Below are positions 14,457 to 22,564 of a stretch of 45,329 nt of DNA, piece after piece; positions within the stretch are counted from its first letter, which is position 1, and each line of letters opens with the position of its first letter. The notes beneath the pieces were generated by a model. The model was not told where the DNA came from. It did no database searches and was given only the letters and a program-made list of their open reading frames with translations. Position numbers and translations under genes: made by a program. Source of the stretch: Paenibacillus sp. oral taxon 786 str. D14 (GTDB lineage Bacteria; Bacillota; Bacilli; Paenibacillales; Paenibacillaceae); the NCBI RefSeq assembly GCF_000159955.1, contig NZ_GG695978.1:98241-143569 (forward strand), written 5' to 3'.

Positions 14457-15122
14457 ATGAGGACAATAGCAAGATGGCAGACGTACGGTTCTCGGTTATT
14501 AATGATGTTAGCAGGATCTAGTTTATTGGCGTTTACGTATTACCACATCAATTTTCAGAACGGATTGTTGGAAGGCGGATTTGTTGGCCTGGCGTTGCTT
14601 GGCAAATATTTGTTTAACCTGCCTCCGGCCTTGACCATGATCGCACTTGATTTGCCGATCGTGGTGCTTGCCTGGTGGTTGAAGGGCCATCGGTTCGTGC
14701 TGAATACGGTGGTGGCATCACTGACGTTTTCGCTGGTTTACGAGTTGTGCGAGCAATTTTCGCCGCTGTCGATGAACCTGCACGGCAACCTGCCGTTGGC
14801 CGCATTACTGTCGGGTCTTCTCACCGGTTTCGGTGCGGGACTTGTACTGCGGGCCGGCGGAGCGAGCGGCGGGGACGATATCTTGTCCATGCTGCTAAGC
14901 CAGTGGTCCGGCATCAAGATCGGTACAATGTTTATTATCATGGATGCGGTCGTGCTGACGGTCTCATTGTTATATTTACCATTCAAAGAAACGATGTTTA
15001 CCATATTGGCAGTGCTGATCGCCGGCAAAGTGATCACCTGGACCGTCCATTACGGTCAGGGACAGCTAACGCCGATGCGGCTGCCTTACCATCCCATCAA
15101 AGAGAAAACGGCTCGAGCTTAA
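14457..15122 (+). CDS. YitT-family membrane protein, short form
   Basis: 221 residues with about five to six hydrophobic segments. The glycine-rich stretch LLTGFGAGLVLRAGGASGGD is characteristic of the YitT/DUF161 family. Most YitT proteins are about 280 residues and end in a cytoplasmic DUF2179 domain; here the protein stops after the last membrane segment, so that domain is absent. Substrate and role are not established for the family. AGAGGG precedes the ATG. The long structured leader suggests control by an RNA-sensed signal. Confidence 0.8.
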   Translation: MRTIARWQTYGSRLLMMLAGSSLLAFTYYHINFQNGLLEGGFVGLALLGKYLFNLPPALTMIALDLPIVVLAWWLKGHRFVLNTVVASLTFSLVYELCEQFSPLSMNLHGNLPLAALLSGLLTGFGAGLVLRAGGASGGDDILSMLLSQWSGIKIGTMFIIMDAVVLTVSLLYLPFKETMFTILAVLIAGKVITWTVHYGQGQLTPMRLPYHPIKEKTARA

Positions 15123-15147
15123 GGCTCGGGCCGTTTTCTCTTTGATG
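15095..15147. terminator. Long bidirectional terminator between yitT and the DinB-like gene
   Basis: A 24-bp stem (15095-15118 with 15124-15147, one G-U) and a 5-base loop that contains most of the yitT stop codon. The AAAGAGAAAA/TTTTCTCTTT arms give T runs in both directions. Confidence 0.85.
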
Positions 15148-15149
15148 GA

Positions 15150-15638
15150 TCAGGATCTCCAAGATCCCTGCTGCCGGCGGATCAATACGATTTGTCCGGC
15201 ATGATAGGCATCATGCAGCATCCAGCGGGAGAGTTCGTGTCCGTACGACTCGCCCGTATTGGCGTATGGTGCCTCTAGGGCTTCATCGGTTAAAGAAGCG
15301 ATCGCCTCGCGCAATTCCTGTTGGATTCGTTTAGTTTCGGCCAGAACGTCGGCCCATGCCGCTTCATACGAGGTCCCGCCGGTTCCGGCGAAGGTGTCTT
15401 CGTTTTTTTCTAAGGCCGGGCCCGGATTGATTCCTCTTAAGCGGCTGAGGATCCGCCCGTTATAATAATTGATGTGATTGACGGTTTGCCAGATCGTATT
15501 TCCGCCTCCCGGAGGAGCCCAAGCAGCTTGCTCGGCGGTCAATCCCTCCAATGCTGTCGACAACGGTACGATCCATTCCTCGACATCCCAAGTATTGTCC
15601 TTTTGCACAACGAGTAAATCGACGGGGGTAATGCTCAT
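15150..15638 (-). CDS. DinB-like (DfsB) four-helix metalloprotein
   Basis: 162 residues, the usual size. Metal-site histidines are in TVNHINYYNG and in HDAYHAGQIV near the C terminus, typical of DinB/YfiT-type putative thiol transferases or damage-inducible proteins. The reaction is unknown. AAGGAGG lies upstream. Its promoter region overlaps a perfect 12-bp inverted repeat shared with the divergent CGNR-type regulator, which suggests that this protein controls it. Confidence 0.85.
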   Translation of the reverse strand: MSITPVDLLVVQKDNTWDVEEWIVPLSTALEGLTAEQAAWAPPGGGNTIWQTVNHINYYNGRILSRLRGINPGPALEKNEDTFAGTGGTSYEAAWADVLAETKRIQQELREAIASLTDEALEAPYANTGESYGHELSRWMLHDAYHAGQIVLIRRQQGSWRS

Positions 15639-15651
15639 TCCATTTCCTCCT

Positions 15652-15724
15652 TATCATTGTAACTGGCTAATTACGATTTCAAGGGTTACAATGATATTGT
15701 AGCAGAAGAAATGAGAAATGTAAC
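15652..15724 (-). promoter_or_regulatory. DinB-like gene promoter with 12-bp inverted repeat operator
   Basis: TATCATTGTAAC (15652-15663) and GTTACAATGATA (15685-15696) are perfect inverted repeats, centres 33 bp apart (about three helical turns). On the minus strand the promoter is -35 GTTACA (15724-15719), 17-bp spacer, -10 TACAAT (15701-15696) with an upstream TG. The repeat covers the start site, so a factor bound there would repress. Confidence 0.6.
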
Positions 15725-15769
15725 CATTTATTTATTGATTAGGTCGTTACGAATTTGGGGGGCTTCGAA

Positions 15770-16336
15770 GTGGAGACATTATGGAGCGATTTTTTGAACA
15801 GCGAGTGGCATGATTGGCGGGGAAGCGGACGCAGCGAAGATCGGCTGGAGAAGCTGACCTGGCAGCAGTGGTTCCTTAATCACTGGCAATTGACTGCTCC
15901 TGTACCGATGCCGGTGGAAGAGGTCTTGGCCATGCGTCATTTTCGGGAACGCCTGCATGCCTTAGCGGTCAAATTGGCGGGAGGCGGCCAGATGGAGGAA
16001 GCGGATTGGCAGATGCTCAATGAACATTTGGTGCAGGATCCGGTTACCCGCAGGTTGTCCGGAGAACCGGGAGACATCCGACTGCAATATGTTCCAGTGA
16101 CGGAGGACTGGCGCCATGTGCGGGCAGAGATTGCCGCCAGCTTCAGCGAAACGCTGCTTCACGGAGAAACGTCAAGAATTCGCCTGTGTGATAACCCGGA
16201 TTGCCGCTGGTTTTTTTACGATGACACGCGTAACCGGACGAAGAAATACTGTGAAGACAAGACGTGCGGCAATTTGATGAAGGTGCGGAGGTTTCGCGCC
16301 CGGAAGAAGGCGGGAACCGATCCAGGCGAGCAATAG
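15770..16336 (+). CDS. CGNR zinc-finger (ABATE-type) regulator
   Basis: 188 residues from GTG 15770, preceded by a G-rich ribosome-binding site 15757-15762; a TTG at 15755 is the alternative. The N-terminal two thirds are a helical ABATE-like domain (WQQWFLNHWQL, AMRHFRERLHALAV). The C-terminal zinc finger reads LCDNPDCRWFFYDDTRN, then KYCEDKTCGNLMKVRRFRAR, with the CGN-R signature. Proteins of this type are thought to bind DNA. It probably binds the 12-bp inverted repeat between it and the DinB-like gene. Confidence 0.85.
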   Translation: METLWSDFLNSEWHDWRGSGRSEDRLEKLTWQQWFLNHWQLTAPVPMPVEEVLAMRHFRERLHALAVKLAGGGQMEEADWQMLNEHLVQDPVTRRLSGEPGDIRLQYVPVTEDWRHVRAEIAASFSETLLHGETSRIRLCDNPDCRWFFYDDTRNRTKKYCEDKTCGNLMKVRRFRARKKAGTDPGEQ

Positions 16337-16352
16337 CTTGTTCTTCATAAAT

Positions 16353-16394
16353 AACAAGAACCAGGCGGCCGAGAGGGGCTGCCTGGTTCTTGTT
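16353..16394. terminator. Bidirectional terminator between the CGNR gene and msrAB
   Basis: AACAAGAACCAGGCGGCC (16353-16370) pairs with 16377-16394, one G-U in 18 bp, loop GAGAGG. Confidence 0.8.
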
Positions 16395-16401
16395 TCAGGT
16401 A

Positions 16402-17391
16402 TTACTTTTGTGATTTTGGCTCATCTTCAAACAGGTACAGATATTCTCCGTATCCTTCCTTCTCCAAATCGGCCTTCGGCACGAAGCGGAGCGCTGCCGA
16501 ATTGATGCAATAGCGAAGTCCTGTTGGTTCCGGACCGTCCTCGAAGACGTGACCCAGGTGGGAATCGCCCAGCCGGCTGCGCACTTCAGTGCGAATCATG
16601 AAATGGCTGGTATCGGTCTTCTCCTTGATGTGATAGCCCCGGATCGGGCGGGTAAAGCTCGGCCAACCGCAGCCGGCATCGTATTTGTCACGGGAGCTGA
16701 ACAACGGCTCGCCGGAGACGACATCCACGTAAATGCCTTCTTCTTCATGGTCCCAATACTCTCCGGTAAAAGGACGCTCAGTCGCATTATTTTGTGTGAC
16801 CTCGTATTGGATTGGCGTCAACTTGCGCTTCAGCTCTTCCCGATCGGCAGGGCCGGACCAGTGGCGCTCCAGGAAATCTTCACGTCCGGAACCTTTGCGA
16901 TACAGCCGATAGTGTCCCGGATTTTTCTTATGATATTGCTGATGATACTCTTCGGCAGGATAGAATGGGGCTGCCGGCAGAATCGGGGTGACAATCGGTT
17001 TATCGAAGCGGCCGCTTTGCGCAAGCTCTTGCTTGGAAGCTTCCGCTTCCAGACGCTGCTGCTCATCATGATAAAATATCGCGGTCCGGTACGAATCGCC
17101 GCGGTCATGGAATTGGCCGCCTTCGTCCGTTGGATCAATTTGCTGCCAATACAACTCCAGCAGCTTGCGGTAAGGAAAGATGTCCGGGTCGTACGTAATT
17201 TGCACGGCTTCGTAATGCCCGGTATTCCCGGCGCAAACCTCCTCGTACGTAGGGTTCACCGTATGACCGCCGGTATATCCAGAAATAATGCCATGAACGC
17301 CGGGCAGTTCCTCGAATGGTGATACCATGCACCAGAAGCAGCCTCCGGCAAACGTGGCTAATTTGAGATTGGAATTTGATGATGAACTCAT
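16402..17391 (-). CDS. msrAB: Bifunctional peptide methionine sulfoxide reductase MsrA-MsrB
   Basis: Repairs oxidised methionine: MsrA reduces the S and MsrB the R sulfoxide. 329 residues from ATG 17391 after GGAGGG; an upstream extension of the frame covers the promoter. The MsrA domain starts [11 protein letters not shown] (nucleophile in GCFWC). The MsrB domain (about residues 185-315) contains [15 protein letters not shown] and the catalytic Cys in [11 protein letters not shown]. Both zinc CxxC pairs of ordinary MsrB are replaced ([15 protein letters not shown]), so this is the zinc-free form. Order A-B is common in Firmicutes. It is divergent from the Mn riboswitch. Confidence 0.94.
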   Translation of the reverse strand: MSSSSNSNLKLATFAGGCFWCMVSPFEELPGVHGIISGYTGGHTVNPTYEEVCAGNTGHYEAVQITYDPDIFPYRKLLELYWQQIDPTDEGGQFHDRGDSYRTAIFYHDEQQRLEAEASKQELAQSGRFDKPIVTPILPAAPFYPAEEYHQQYHKKNPGHYRLYRKGSGREDFLERHWSGPADREELKRKLTPIQYEVTQNNATERPFTGEYWDHEEEGIYVDVVSGEPLFSSRDKYDAGCGWPSFTRPIRGYHIKEKTDTSHFMIRTEVRSRLGDSHLGHVFEDGPEPTGLRYCINSAALRFVPKADLEKEGYGEYLYLFEDEPKSQK

Positions 17392-17415
17392 TTGGGATCC
17401 CTCCATTTCATCACT

Positions 17416-17445
17416 ATTATAACTTGTTTTGGCACAAAGCCAAAA
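17416..17445 (-). promoter_or_regulatory. msrAB promoter with 7-bp inverted repeat
   Basis: Minus-strand -10 TATAAT (17421-17416). TTTTGGC (17427-17433) and GCCAAAA (17439-17445) form a perfect inverted repeat with a 5-bp spacer over the -35 region, a possible operator for an unidentified regulator. Confidence 0.5.
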
Positions 17446-17461
17446 TGATAGCATAAAAGGC

Positions 17462-17490
17462 TGGTTCTCTCGTAAAGTGCGTGCTATAAT
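17462..17490 (+). promoter_or_regulatory. Promoter of the manganese riboswitch transcript
   Basis: Extended -10 TGC-TATAAT (17482-17490) with a weak -35 TGGTTC (17462-17467) at 17 bp. Transcription would start just before the aptamer. Confidence 0.55.
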
Positions 17491-17516
17491 ATAACTCAAT
17501 AAAACATGCATGGTTC

Positions 17517-17616
17517 CCAAAGGGGAGTAGCTGTTACAATAAAGTCGTCATTACGGGAGTTATACATACCCCGGCTTTATTGGCAACGAAGAGTTGTTAG
17601 CGAGACCTTTGCCCGT
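17517..17616 (+). ncRNA. yybP-ykoY manganese riboswitch aptamer
   Basis: The conserved 5' block AAAGGGGAGTAGC (17519 onward) and the 3' block GTTGTTAGCGAGACCTTTGC (17594 onward) are the hallmarks of this class. The Mn2+-bound aptamer should prevent the following terminator and so turn on the TerC-family exporter gene downstream. No search was run; the call rests on these two blocks, their spacing and the downstream gene. Confidence 0.9.
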
Positions 17617-17644
17617 AGCGAGTATTGGGTAAAGGTCTTTTTTG
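17603..17644 (+). terminator. Riboswitch expression-platform terminator
   Basis: AGACCTTTGCCC (17603-17614) pairs with GGGTAAAGGTCT, followed by T6. Its 5' arm is the conserved 3' strand of the aptamer, so ligand binding and termination are mutually exclusive. Confidence 0.85.
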
Positions 17645-17652
17645 ATGCGTAT

Positions 17653-17690
17653 ATGCGTCGTGCCCAATACGGACACGGCGTATTTTTTTT
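17653..17690 (+). terminator. Second terminator downstream of the Mn riboswitch
   Basis: ATGCGTCGTGCCC (17653-17665) pairs with GGACACGGCGTAT (17671-17683), with two G-U and one mismatch in 13 bp, then T8. It stands 160 bases before the terC-like start. The remaining 17691-17846 has only a poor promoter-like TTGACG (17773-17778). Confidence 0.65.
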
Positions 17691-17846
17691 GGAACGGTGG
17701 GATCTTCCCGTAGTCCCAGCCATATCGAACGTCCGATTGTACCGTCTCGCAGCCTTTGCAGGCCTGCGGCAATTGACGTGAATGGCGAGGCCGTTATCCA
17801 GAAAAAATAGATCCGTTGCATGGAACATTTAGAAAGGGGAGAGAAC

Positions 17847-18548
17847 ATGGACTTACTGTCACCGGAATTTTGGATGGCCTTATTATCCATCGTCCTGATC
17901 GACCTCGTCTTAGCCGGGGATAACGCGATCGTCATTGGGCTTGCCGCCCGCAATGTGCCGCAACAGGATCAGAAGAAAGTTATCGTATGGGGGACCCTGG
18001 GGGCGATTCTGATCCGGGTGATCATGACACTGCTCGTCGTGCAGCTGCTCAACATCCCGGGTTTACGACTTGCCGGGGGGCTTGCATTAGTCTGGATTGC
18101 TTATAAACTGCTGATTGAGGAGAAAAGTCATGAGATCAAGGCCGGAAACCAGATGTGGGCGGCCATCCGCACGATCATCATCGCCGATGTCATGATGGGC
18201 CTCGACAACGTGCTTGCGGTAGCTGGCGCGGCGCACGGGGACACCATGCTGGTCATTATCGGTCTGGCCGTATCCGTACCGATTATGGTTTGGGGCAGCA
18301 CGATGATTTTGAAGCTGACTGAACGCTTTCCGATCGTCATTACGATTGGGGCAGCCGTGCTGGCTTGGACAGCATCCAAGATGATCGTCGAAGAACCGCT
18401 GATTCATGACTGGTTCGCCAGCCCTTGGATTAAATACGGCTTCGAGCTGCTCATCATCGCCGCTGTCGTGCTGCTGGGCAAATTCATGAAGAAGCGCAAA
18501 GCGCGGCTTCACCAAGCGAAAGCGATGCCGCAGACAAACGGAAGTTAA
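17847..18548 (+). CDS. TerC-family membrane protein, probable Mn2+ exporter
   Basis: 233 residues from ATG 17847 after AAAGGGGAG. Seven or so membrane segments. The two TerC acidic motifs are LIDLVLAGDNAIVIGLAA and IADVMMGLDNVLAVAGA, each with conserved Asp in the membrane. Similar proteins (YkoY, YceF, Alx) export manganese or metallate secreted enzymes. The yybP-ykoY riboswitch upstream supports a manganese role. A lysine/arginine-rich tail ends the protein. Confidence 0.9.
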   Translation: MDLLSPEFWMALLSIVLIDLVLAGDNAIVIGLAARNVPQQDQKKVIVWGTLGAILIRVIMTLLVVQLLNIPGLRLAGGLALVWIAYKLLIEEKSHEIKAGNQMWAAIRTIIIADVMMGLDNVLAVAGAAHGDTMLVIIGLAVSVPIMVWGSTMILKLTERFPIVITIGAAVLAWTASKMIVEEPLIHDWFASPWIKYGFELLIIAAVVLLGKFMKKRKARLHQAKAMPQTNGS

Positions 18549-18564
18549 AGGAAAAACGCATGCA

Positions 18565-18616
18565 AACAACGCCGCAGGCGGCCGATCATTTGGCCCGTCG
18601 CGGCGTTGTTTTTTTG
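18565..18616 (+). terminator. Terminator of the terC-like gene
   Basis: AACAACGCCGC (18565-18575) pairs with GCGGCGTTGTT (18600-18610), then a T run. The A-rich 5' side may also serve the converging araC-type gene. Confidence 0.8.
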
Positions 18617-18635
18617 CGATTTTTTGGCTCCGGAG

Positions 18636-19457
18636 TTAAGTGTTGTTCTCCCGGGCAGATAAACGAAACTGCTTAGGCGACATGCCAAACCGCTTGCGGA
18701 ATACTTTATGAAAGTAGTTGTAGCTGGGGAAACCGGAGCTTTCCGCAACGTGCTCCAGCGACAGAGGGCTGAAAATAATCCGCTCGCGCGCCATGTTCAG
18801 CCGCACCTCCAGCGTGTATTGAATCATGCTGGTGCCAAAGGCCTGCTTGAACAGATGCACCGCCCGCGACACGCTGATGCCGACGTGGGCTGCAGCGTCC
18901 TCCAGCTTAAATGGGGAGGAGGCGTTTTCTTCGATATAATTTTTCAGACGGTGGGCAAGATAGGTAGGATAGGTGGGCTGCGGCTGCTCGAGCAAATTCC
19001 GTTCGATCTCCAGGCACAGAATCTTCAAGTAGTACTCGGAGATTTCCGGCATCGGGTTGGAGATGCGGCGCTGCTCCAGCATAATCTGCCGGAAGGCCCC
19101 AACCATCCCTTCGGACAGGGGAACCTTCAAGCGGTGCGGAAGCGGCCGGCGGTTCCACCAGGACTCGATCCATTCCCCGGACAAAAAAATATGGTAATCT
19201 CCGCTGGAAACCACCGGTTCGCCTGTTCCGTTCGTTTCGGCTTCGATTTTCAGCTCGTAAGGGTCCCCGGGGGCAAACAGCAGCAAATCCCCAGGCTCAA
19301 GCAACTCCAGCCGCCCGTTTAACCGCGTACGGCATTTGCCTAACGTCTGCAGGCGGATCAGATAATTTTCGTGCCCGTTCGGCTGGGTCGTGTGGAACGG
19401 CTTGCGGTGCAACGAATAGCCGGCATGTAAAATTTGCAGGTTTACCTCTTTGTTCAT
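18636..19457 (-). CDS. AraC-family transcription regulator
   Basis: 273 residues, GGAGGA 7 bases upstream of ATG 19457. An N-terminal cupin-like sensor (about 10-150; LLEPGDLLLFAPGDPYEL) is followed by a C-terminal double helix-turn-helix (HVGISVSRAVHLFKQAFG and then SGFPSYNYFHKVFRKRFGMS). It is divergent from the Gfo/Idh and isomerase operon and so probably controls it in response to a sugar. Confidence 0.9.
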   Translation of the reverse strand: MNKEVNLQILHAGYSLHRKPFHTTQPNGHENYLIRLQTLGKCRTRLNGRLELLEPGDLLLFAPGDPYELKIEAETNGTGEPVVSSGDYHIFLSGEWIESWWNRRPLPHRLKVPLSEGMVGAFRQIMLEQRRISNPMPEISEYYLKILCLEIERNLLEQPQPTYPTYLAHRLKNYIEENASSPFKLEDAAAHVGISVSRAVHLFKQAFGTSMIQYTLEVRLNMARERIIFSPLSLEHVAESSGFPSYNYFHKVFRKRFGMSPKQFRLSARENNT

Positions 19458-19545
19458 CGGTGTCCTCCACAGGGTTCTCGAAAAAAATGACCAGATTGTT
19501 CATGTTTCAATCATATTATTCATTTTACATTGGAGCAATTTGAAA

Positions 19546-19555
19546 TACCATGGTA
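19546..19555. promoter_or_regulatory. Palindrome in the araC-type/Gfo-Idh intergenic region
   Basis: TACCATGGTA is a perfect 10-bp palindrome in the 149-bp gap between the two divergent genes. No clear promoter elements were recognised nearby, so a regulatory role is only suggested by position. Confidence 0.25.
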
Positions 19556-19606
19556 CATGGGTAGCGCATCAAATTGACAAACATCTGCTTGGCAGGAGTG
19601 ACCAAA

Positions 19607-20665
19607 ATGACAGACATCCAGATTGGCATTATCGGCTGCGGCAACATCAGTCCGGCTTACCTCCGTCATTTGGCGAAGAGTGACAGGCTGAAGGTTGTGG
19701 CGCTGGCCGACCAGTTTCCGGAGAAGGCGCGCGAGCGGGCCGAGGAATTCGGAATTGAAAACGTATTCACAGTTGAAGAAATGTTGCGGCATCCTAAGAT
19801 CGACCTGATTCTGAATCTCACGGTGCCTTCGTCCCATGCGGCGATTAACATTGCGGCTCTGGAGCACGGCAAGCATGTCTACGTGGAGAAGCCGCTGGCC
19901 ATCCACTTGGAGGATGCCAGTCGAATGCTGGAGCTGGCCGCTGCACGCCATCTTCGCGTCGGCTGTGCCCCGGATACCTTCCTTGGCGCCGGACTGGAAA
20001 CGGCCCGCAAGGCGATTCAAGACGGGCTGATCGGCCGTCCGGCGGCAGCCAGCGCGTTTATGGTAAGCGGCGGGCCGGAGAGCTGGCATCCGAATCCGGA
20101 GTTCTTCTATGCAGAAGGCGGCGGGCCGATGTTCGACATGGGGCCGTACTATCTGACGGCGCTGGTCCAATTACTTGGACCGATTCGCCGGATCAGCGGT
20201 TCGGCGGGAAGCCAGATTCCGGAGCGGACGATCGGGTCCGGTCCCAAAGCGGGCACCCCGATTCCCGTTCATACGCCAACCCATTACAGCGCAACGCTGG
20301 ATTTTGTGGGAGGGGCGATCGGTACGCTGGTGACCAGCTTTGACGTGCGGGGCGGCAGCATGCTGCCGCGGATTGAGATTTACGGCACCGAAGGTACGCT
20401 GGAAGTCCCTGATCCGAACTGGTTTACCGGTGAGGTGAAGCTGCGTCGGGCCGGGGAAGAGACTTGGGAGACGCTGCCGCCGGTGTTTGCCAGCGGAGAT
20501 AACGAGCGGGGACGCGGTATTGAGGAAATGGTGCAAGCGATACAGGAAGGCCGGGAGCATCGAGCCAGCGGCAAACTGGCTTATCATGTCCTGGAGGCGA
20601 TGCATGCGGTTGCCCGGTCCTCGAAGGAAGGTCGGCATATCCTGTTGAGCCCTGTAGAGCTCTAA
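19607..20665 (+). CDS. Gfo/Idh/MocA-family NAD(P)-dependent oxidoreductase 1
   Basis: 352 residues from ATG 19607 after AGGAGTG. The N-terminal Rossmann fold has GIIGCGNISPAYLRHL. The catalytic lysine lies in VEKPLAIH. The second half is the usual beta-sheet substrate domain (GGPMFDMGPYYLTALV). Enzymes of this family oxidise or reduce sugars, inositols and their derivatives. It is the first gene of a four-gene operon with a second family member and two sugar isomerase/epimerases; substrate unknown. Confidence 0.9.
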   Translation: MTDIQIGIIGCGNISPAYLRHLAKSDRLKVVALADQFPEKARERAEEFGIENVFTVEEMLRHPKIDLILNLTVPSSHAAINIAALEHGKHVYVEKPLAIHLEDASRMLELAAARHLRVGCAPDTFLGAGLETARKAIQDGLIGRPAAASAFMVSGGPESWHPNPEFFYAEGGGPMFDMGPYYLTALVQLLGPIRRISGSAGSQIPERTIGSGPKAGTPIPVHTPTHYSATLDFVGGAIGTLVTSFDVRGGSMLPRIEIYGTEGTLEVPDPNWFTGEVKLRRAGEETWETLPPVFASGDNERGRGIEEMVQAIQEGREHRASGKLAYHVLEAMHAVARSSKEGRHILLSPVEL

Positions 20666-20699
20666 TCGGACTTACTATGATGAAGAGGAGAATGAAATC

Positions 20700-21470
20700 A
20701 TGACGAAGCTTGGTTTGCAGTTGTATACGGTAAGAGATCATTTGGAACGGGATTTTGAAGGAACTTTGCGCAAAGTGGCAGAGCTTGGCTATCAAGGGGT
20801 TGAGTTTGCCGGATTTTACGGGCGCACGGCAGAGCAAGTACAGGAGATTTTGCGGGAGACGGGATTAACGGCGATTGGTGCGCATACCCCATATACCCGG
20901 TTGAAGGAAGCGATCGACGAGGAATTGGCGTTTAATAAAGCGATTGGCAGCCGCTATATCATCGTTCCTTATTTGGCAGAGGAAGACCGCAACCGTTGGT
21001 CGGAAATCATCGAAGATTTGAAAAAATTCGGTGAAAAGTGCAAAGAGGAAGATTTGGTGCTTTGCTATCATAATCATGATTTTGAGCTGACGTTACAGCA
21101 CGACGGCAAGCCGGTGCTTGACGCCATCTACGAGCAAGTGCCTGAACACCTGTTGCAGGTTGAGCTTGATTCCTGCTGGGTCGCCTTTGCTGGAGCGAAT
21201 CCGCTGGATTATATCGCTACATATACGGGGCGGCTTCCGCTGGTGCACTGGAAGGACGTGGTCAAGAAGGCGGACGGTTCGCCGGATACGGTTGAGCTTG
21301 GCCGCGGGGAGATTGCCATCACGGAAATCGGCGATGCTGCGATTGCTGCGGGGGTGGAATGGTTAATCGTCGAGCAGGATCATTGCGCCGGAGATTCGCT
21401 CACGAGCATTCAGACAAGCATGGAATGGGTGCGTGACTATGCGCAAAAAGGAGGTAAACTTCATGTCTAA
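20700..21470 (+). CDS. Sugar phosphate isomerase/epimerase (TIM barrel) 1
   Basis: 256 residues, AGGAG upstream. AP-endonuclease-2-like barrel: GLQLYTVRD at strand 1, VLCYHNHDFEL with metal-ligand histidines, VELDSCWV, LVHWKDV and IVEQDHC supply the metal site. Such enzymes act as isomerases, epimerases or lyases on keto sugars. Its stop overlaps the next start by 8 bases (start at 21463), so the two genes are translationally coupled. Confidence 0.88.
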   Translation: MTKLGLQLYTVRDHLERDFEGTLRKVAELGYQGVEFAGFYGRTAEQVQEILRETGLTAIGAHTPYTRLKEAIDEELAFNKAIGSRYIIVPYLAEEDRNRWSEIIEDLKKFGEKCKEEDLVLCYHNHDFELTLQHDGKPVLDAIYEQVPEHLLQVELDSCWVAFAGANPLDYIATYTGRLPLVHWKDVVKKADGSPDTVELGRGEIAITEIGDAAIAAGVEWLIVEQDHCAGDSLTSIQTSMEWVRDYAQKGGKLHV

Positions 21471-22545
21471 AACGTTGAAAGTAGCCATTATCGGCTGCGG
21501 CGGGATTGCGAATGGAAAACATTTGCCAAGCCTGGCCCAGCAGCCTGAGGTGGAGATGGTCGCATTTTGCGATATTATCGAGGAGCGCGCAGCCAAAGCC
21601 GCAGCGCAATACGGCGGGGAGAACGCCAAGGTGTATACCGATTATCGCCAGCTGTTAGAGGAAAGCGATGCTGAAGTTGTGCATGTGTGCACGCCAAACG
21701 ATTCCCACGCCGAAATTACGATTGATTCGTTGGAATCCGGTCGCCATGTCATGTGTGAGAAGCCGATGGCTAAGACGGCAGAGCAGGCTCGTCAAATGCT
21801 GGATGCAGCGAAGCGTACGGGCAAGAAGCTGACAATCGCCTACCAAAACCGGTTCCGCAGCGACAGCTTGTATTTGAAGGAGATTTGCGAAAAAGGTGAG
21901 CTCGGCGACATTTATCTTGGCAAGGCGCTGGCGCTTCGTCGCCGGGCAGTGCCGACATGGGGCGTCTTCCTCGACGAGGAGAAGCAAGGCGGCGGTCCGT
22001 TGATCGATATCGGGACCCATGCCCTAGACCTGACCTTGTGGCTGATGAACAACTACGAGCCGAAGAGCGTCACCGGTTCCGTCTTCCATAAACTCGGCAG
22101 CCGCGAGAATGCAGCAAATGCGTTTGGGCCTTGGAATCCGGAGGAATTTAAAGTGGAGGACTCTGCATTTGGCTTCATTACGATGAAGAACGGCGCGACG
22201 ATCATTCTTGAATCGAGCTGGGCGCTGAACATCGTGGATATCGGCGAAGCGAAGACGCTGCTGTGCGGGACGGAAGGCGGCGCGGACATGACCAACGGCC
22301 TGCGCATCAACGGCGAGAAAATGAGTCGCCTGTATGAAACGAAGATTGATTTGGGTTCGGGCGGCGTTGCCTTCTTTGAGGGCAAACAGGAAACCGAGGC
22401 AACGCGTGAAGCAAGAGCTTGGGTGCAGGCGATTCTCGAGGATAAGGAACCGCTGGTGAAGCCGGAGCAAGCGCTGGTCGTCACGGAAATTTTGGAAGCG
22501 ATTTACGAGTCGGCGAGAACAGGTAAGACCGTTTATTTTGATTAA
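21463..22545 (+). CDS. Gfo/Idh/MocA-family oxidoreductase 2
   Basis: 360 residues from ATG 21463 with AAGGAGG upstream; the frame opens earlier at GTG 21433. Rossmann motif AIIGCGGIANGKHL, catalytic lysine in CEKPMAKT, substrate-domain motif GGGPLIDIGTHALDLTLW with the conserved Asp and His. Pairing with isomerase/epimerase genes suggests it oxidises a glycoside or sugar to a keto form. Confidence 0.9.
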   Translation: MSKTLKVAIIGCGGIANGKHLPSLAQQPEVEMVAFCDIIEERAAKAAAQYGGENAKVYTDYRQLLEESDAEVVHVCTPNDSHAEITIDSLESGRHVMCEKPMAKTAEQARQMLDAAKRTGKKLTIAYQNRFRSDSLYLKEICEKGELGDIYLGKALALRRRAVPTWGVFLDEEKQGGGPLIDIGTHALDLTLWLMNNYEPKSVTGSVFHKLGSRENAANAFGPWNPEEFKVEDSAFGFITMKNGATIILESSWALNIVDIGEAKTLLCGTEGGADMTNGLRINGEKMSRLYETKIDLGSGGVAFFEGKQETEATREARAWVQAILEDKEPLVKPEQALVVTEILEAIYESARTGKTVYFD

Positions 22546-22564
22546 TCACGGGAGGGGACCGGGA

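Noticed and set aside
14375..14477. Out-of-frame ORF beginning at ATG 14375 and overlapping the yitT start
   Set aside because: No ribosome-binding site, and it lies across conserved-looking RNA helices; yitT has the better start signal.
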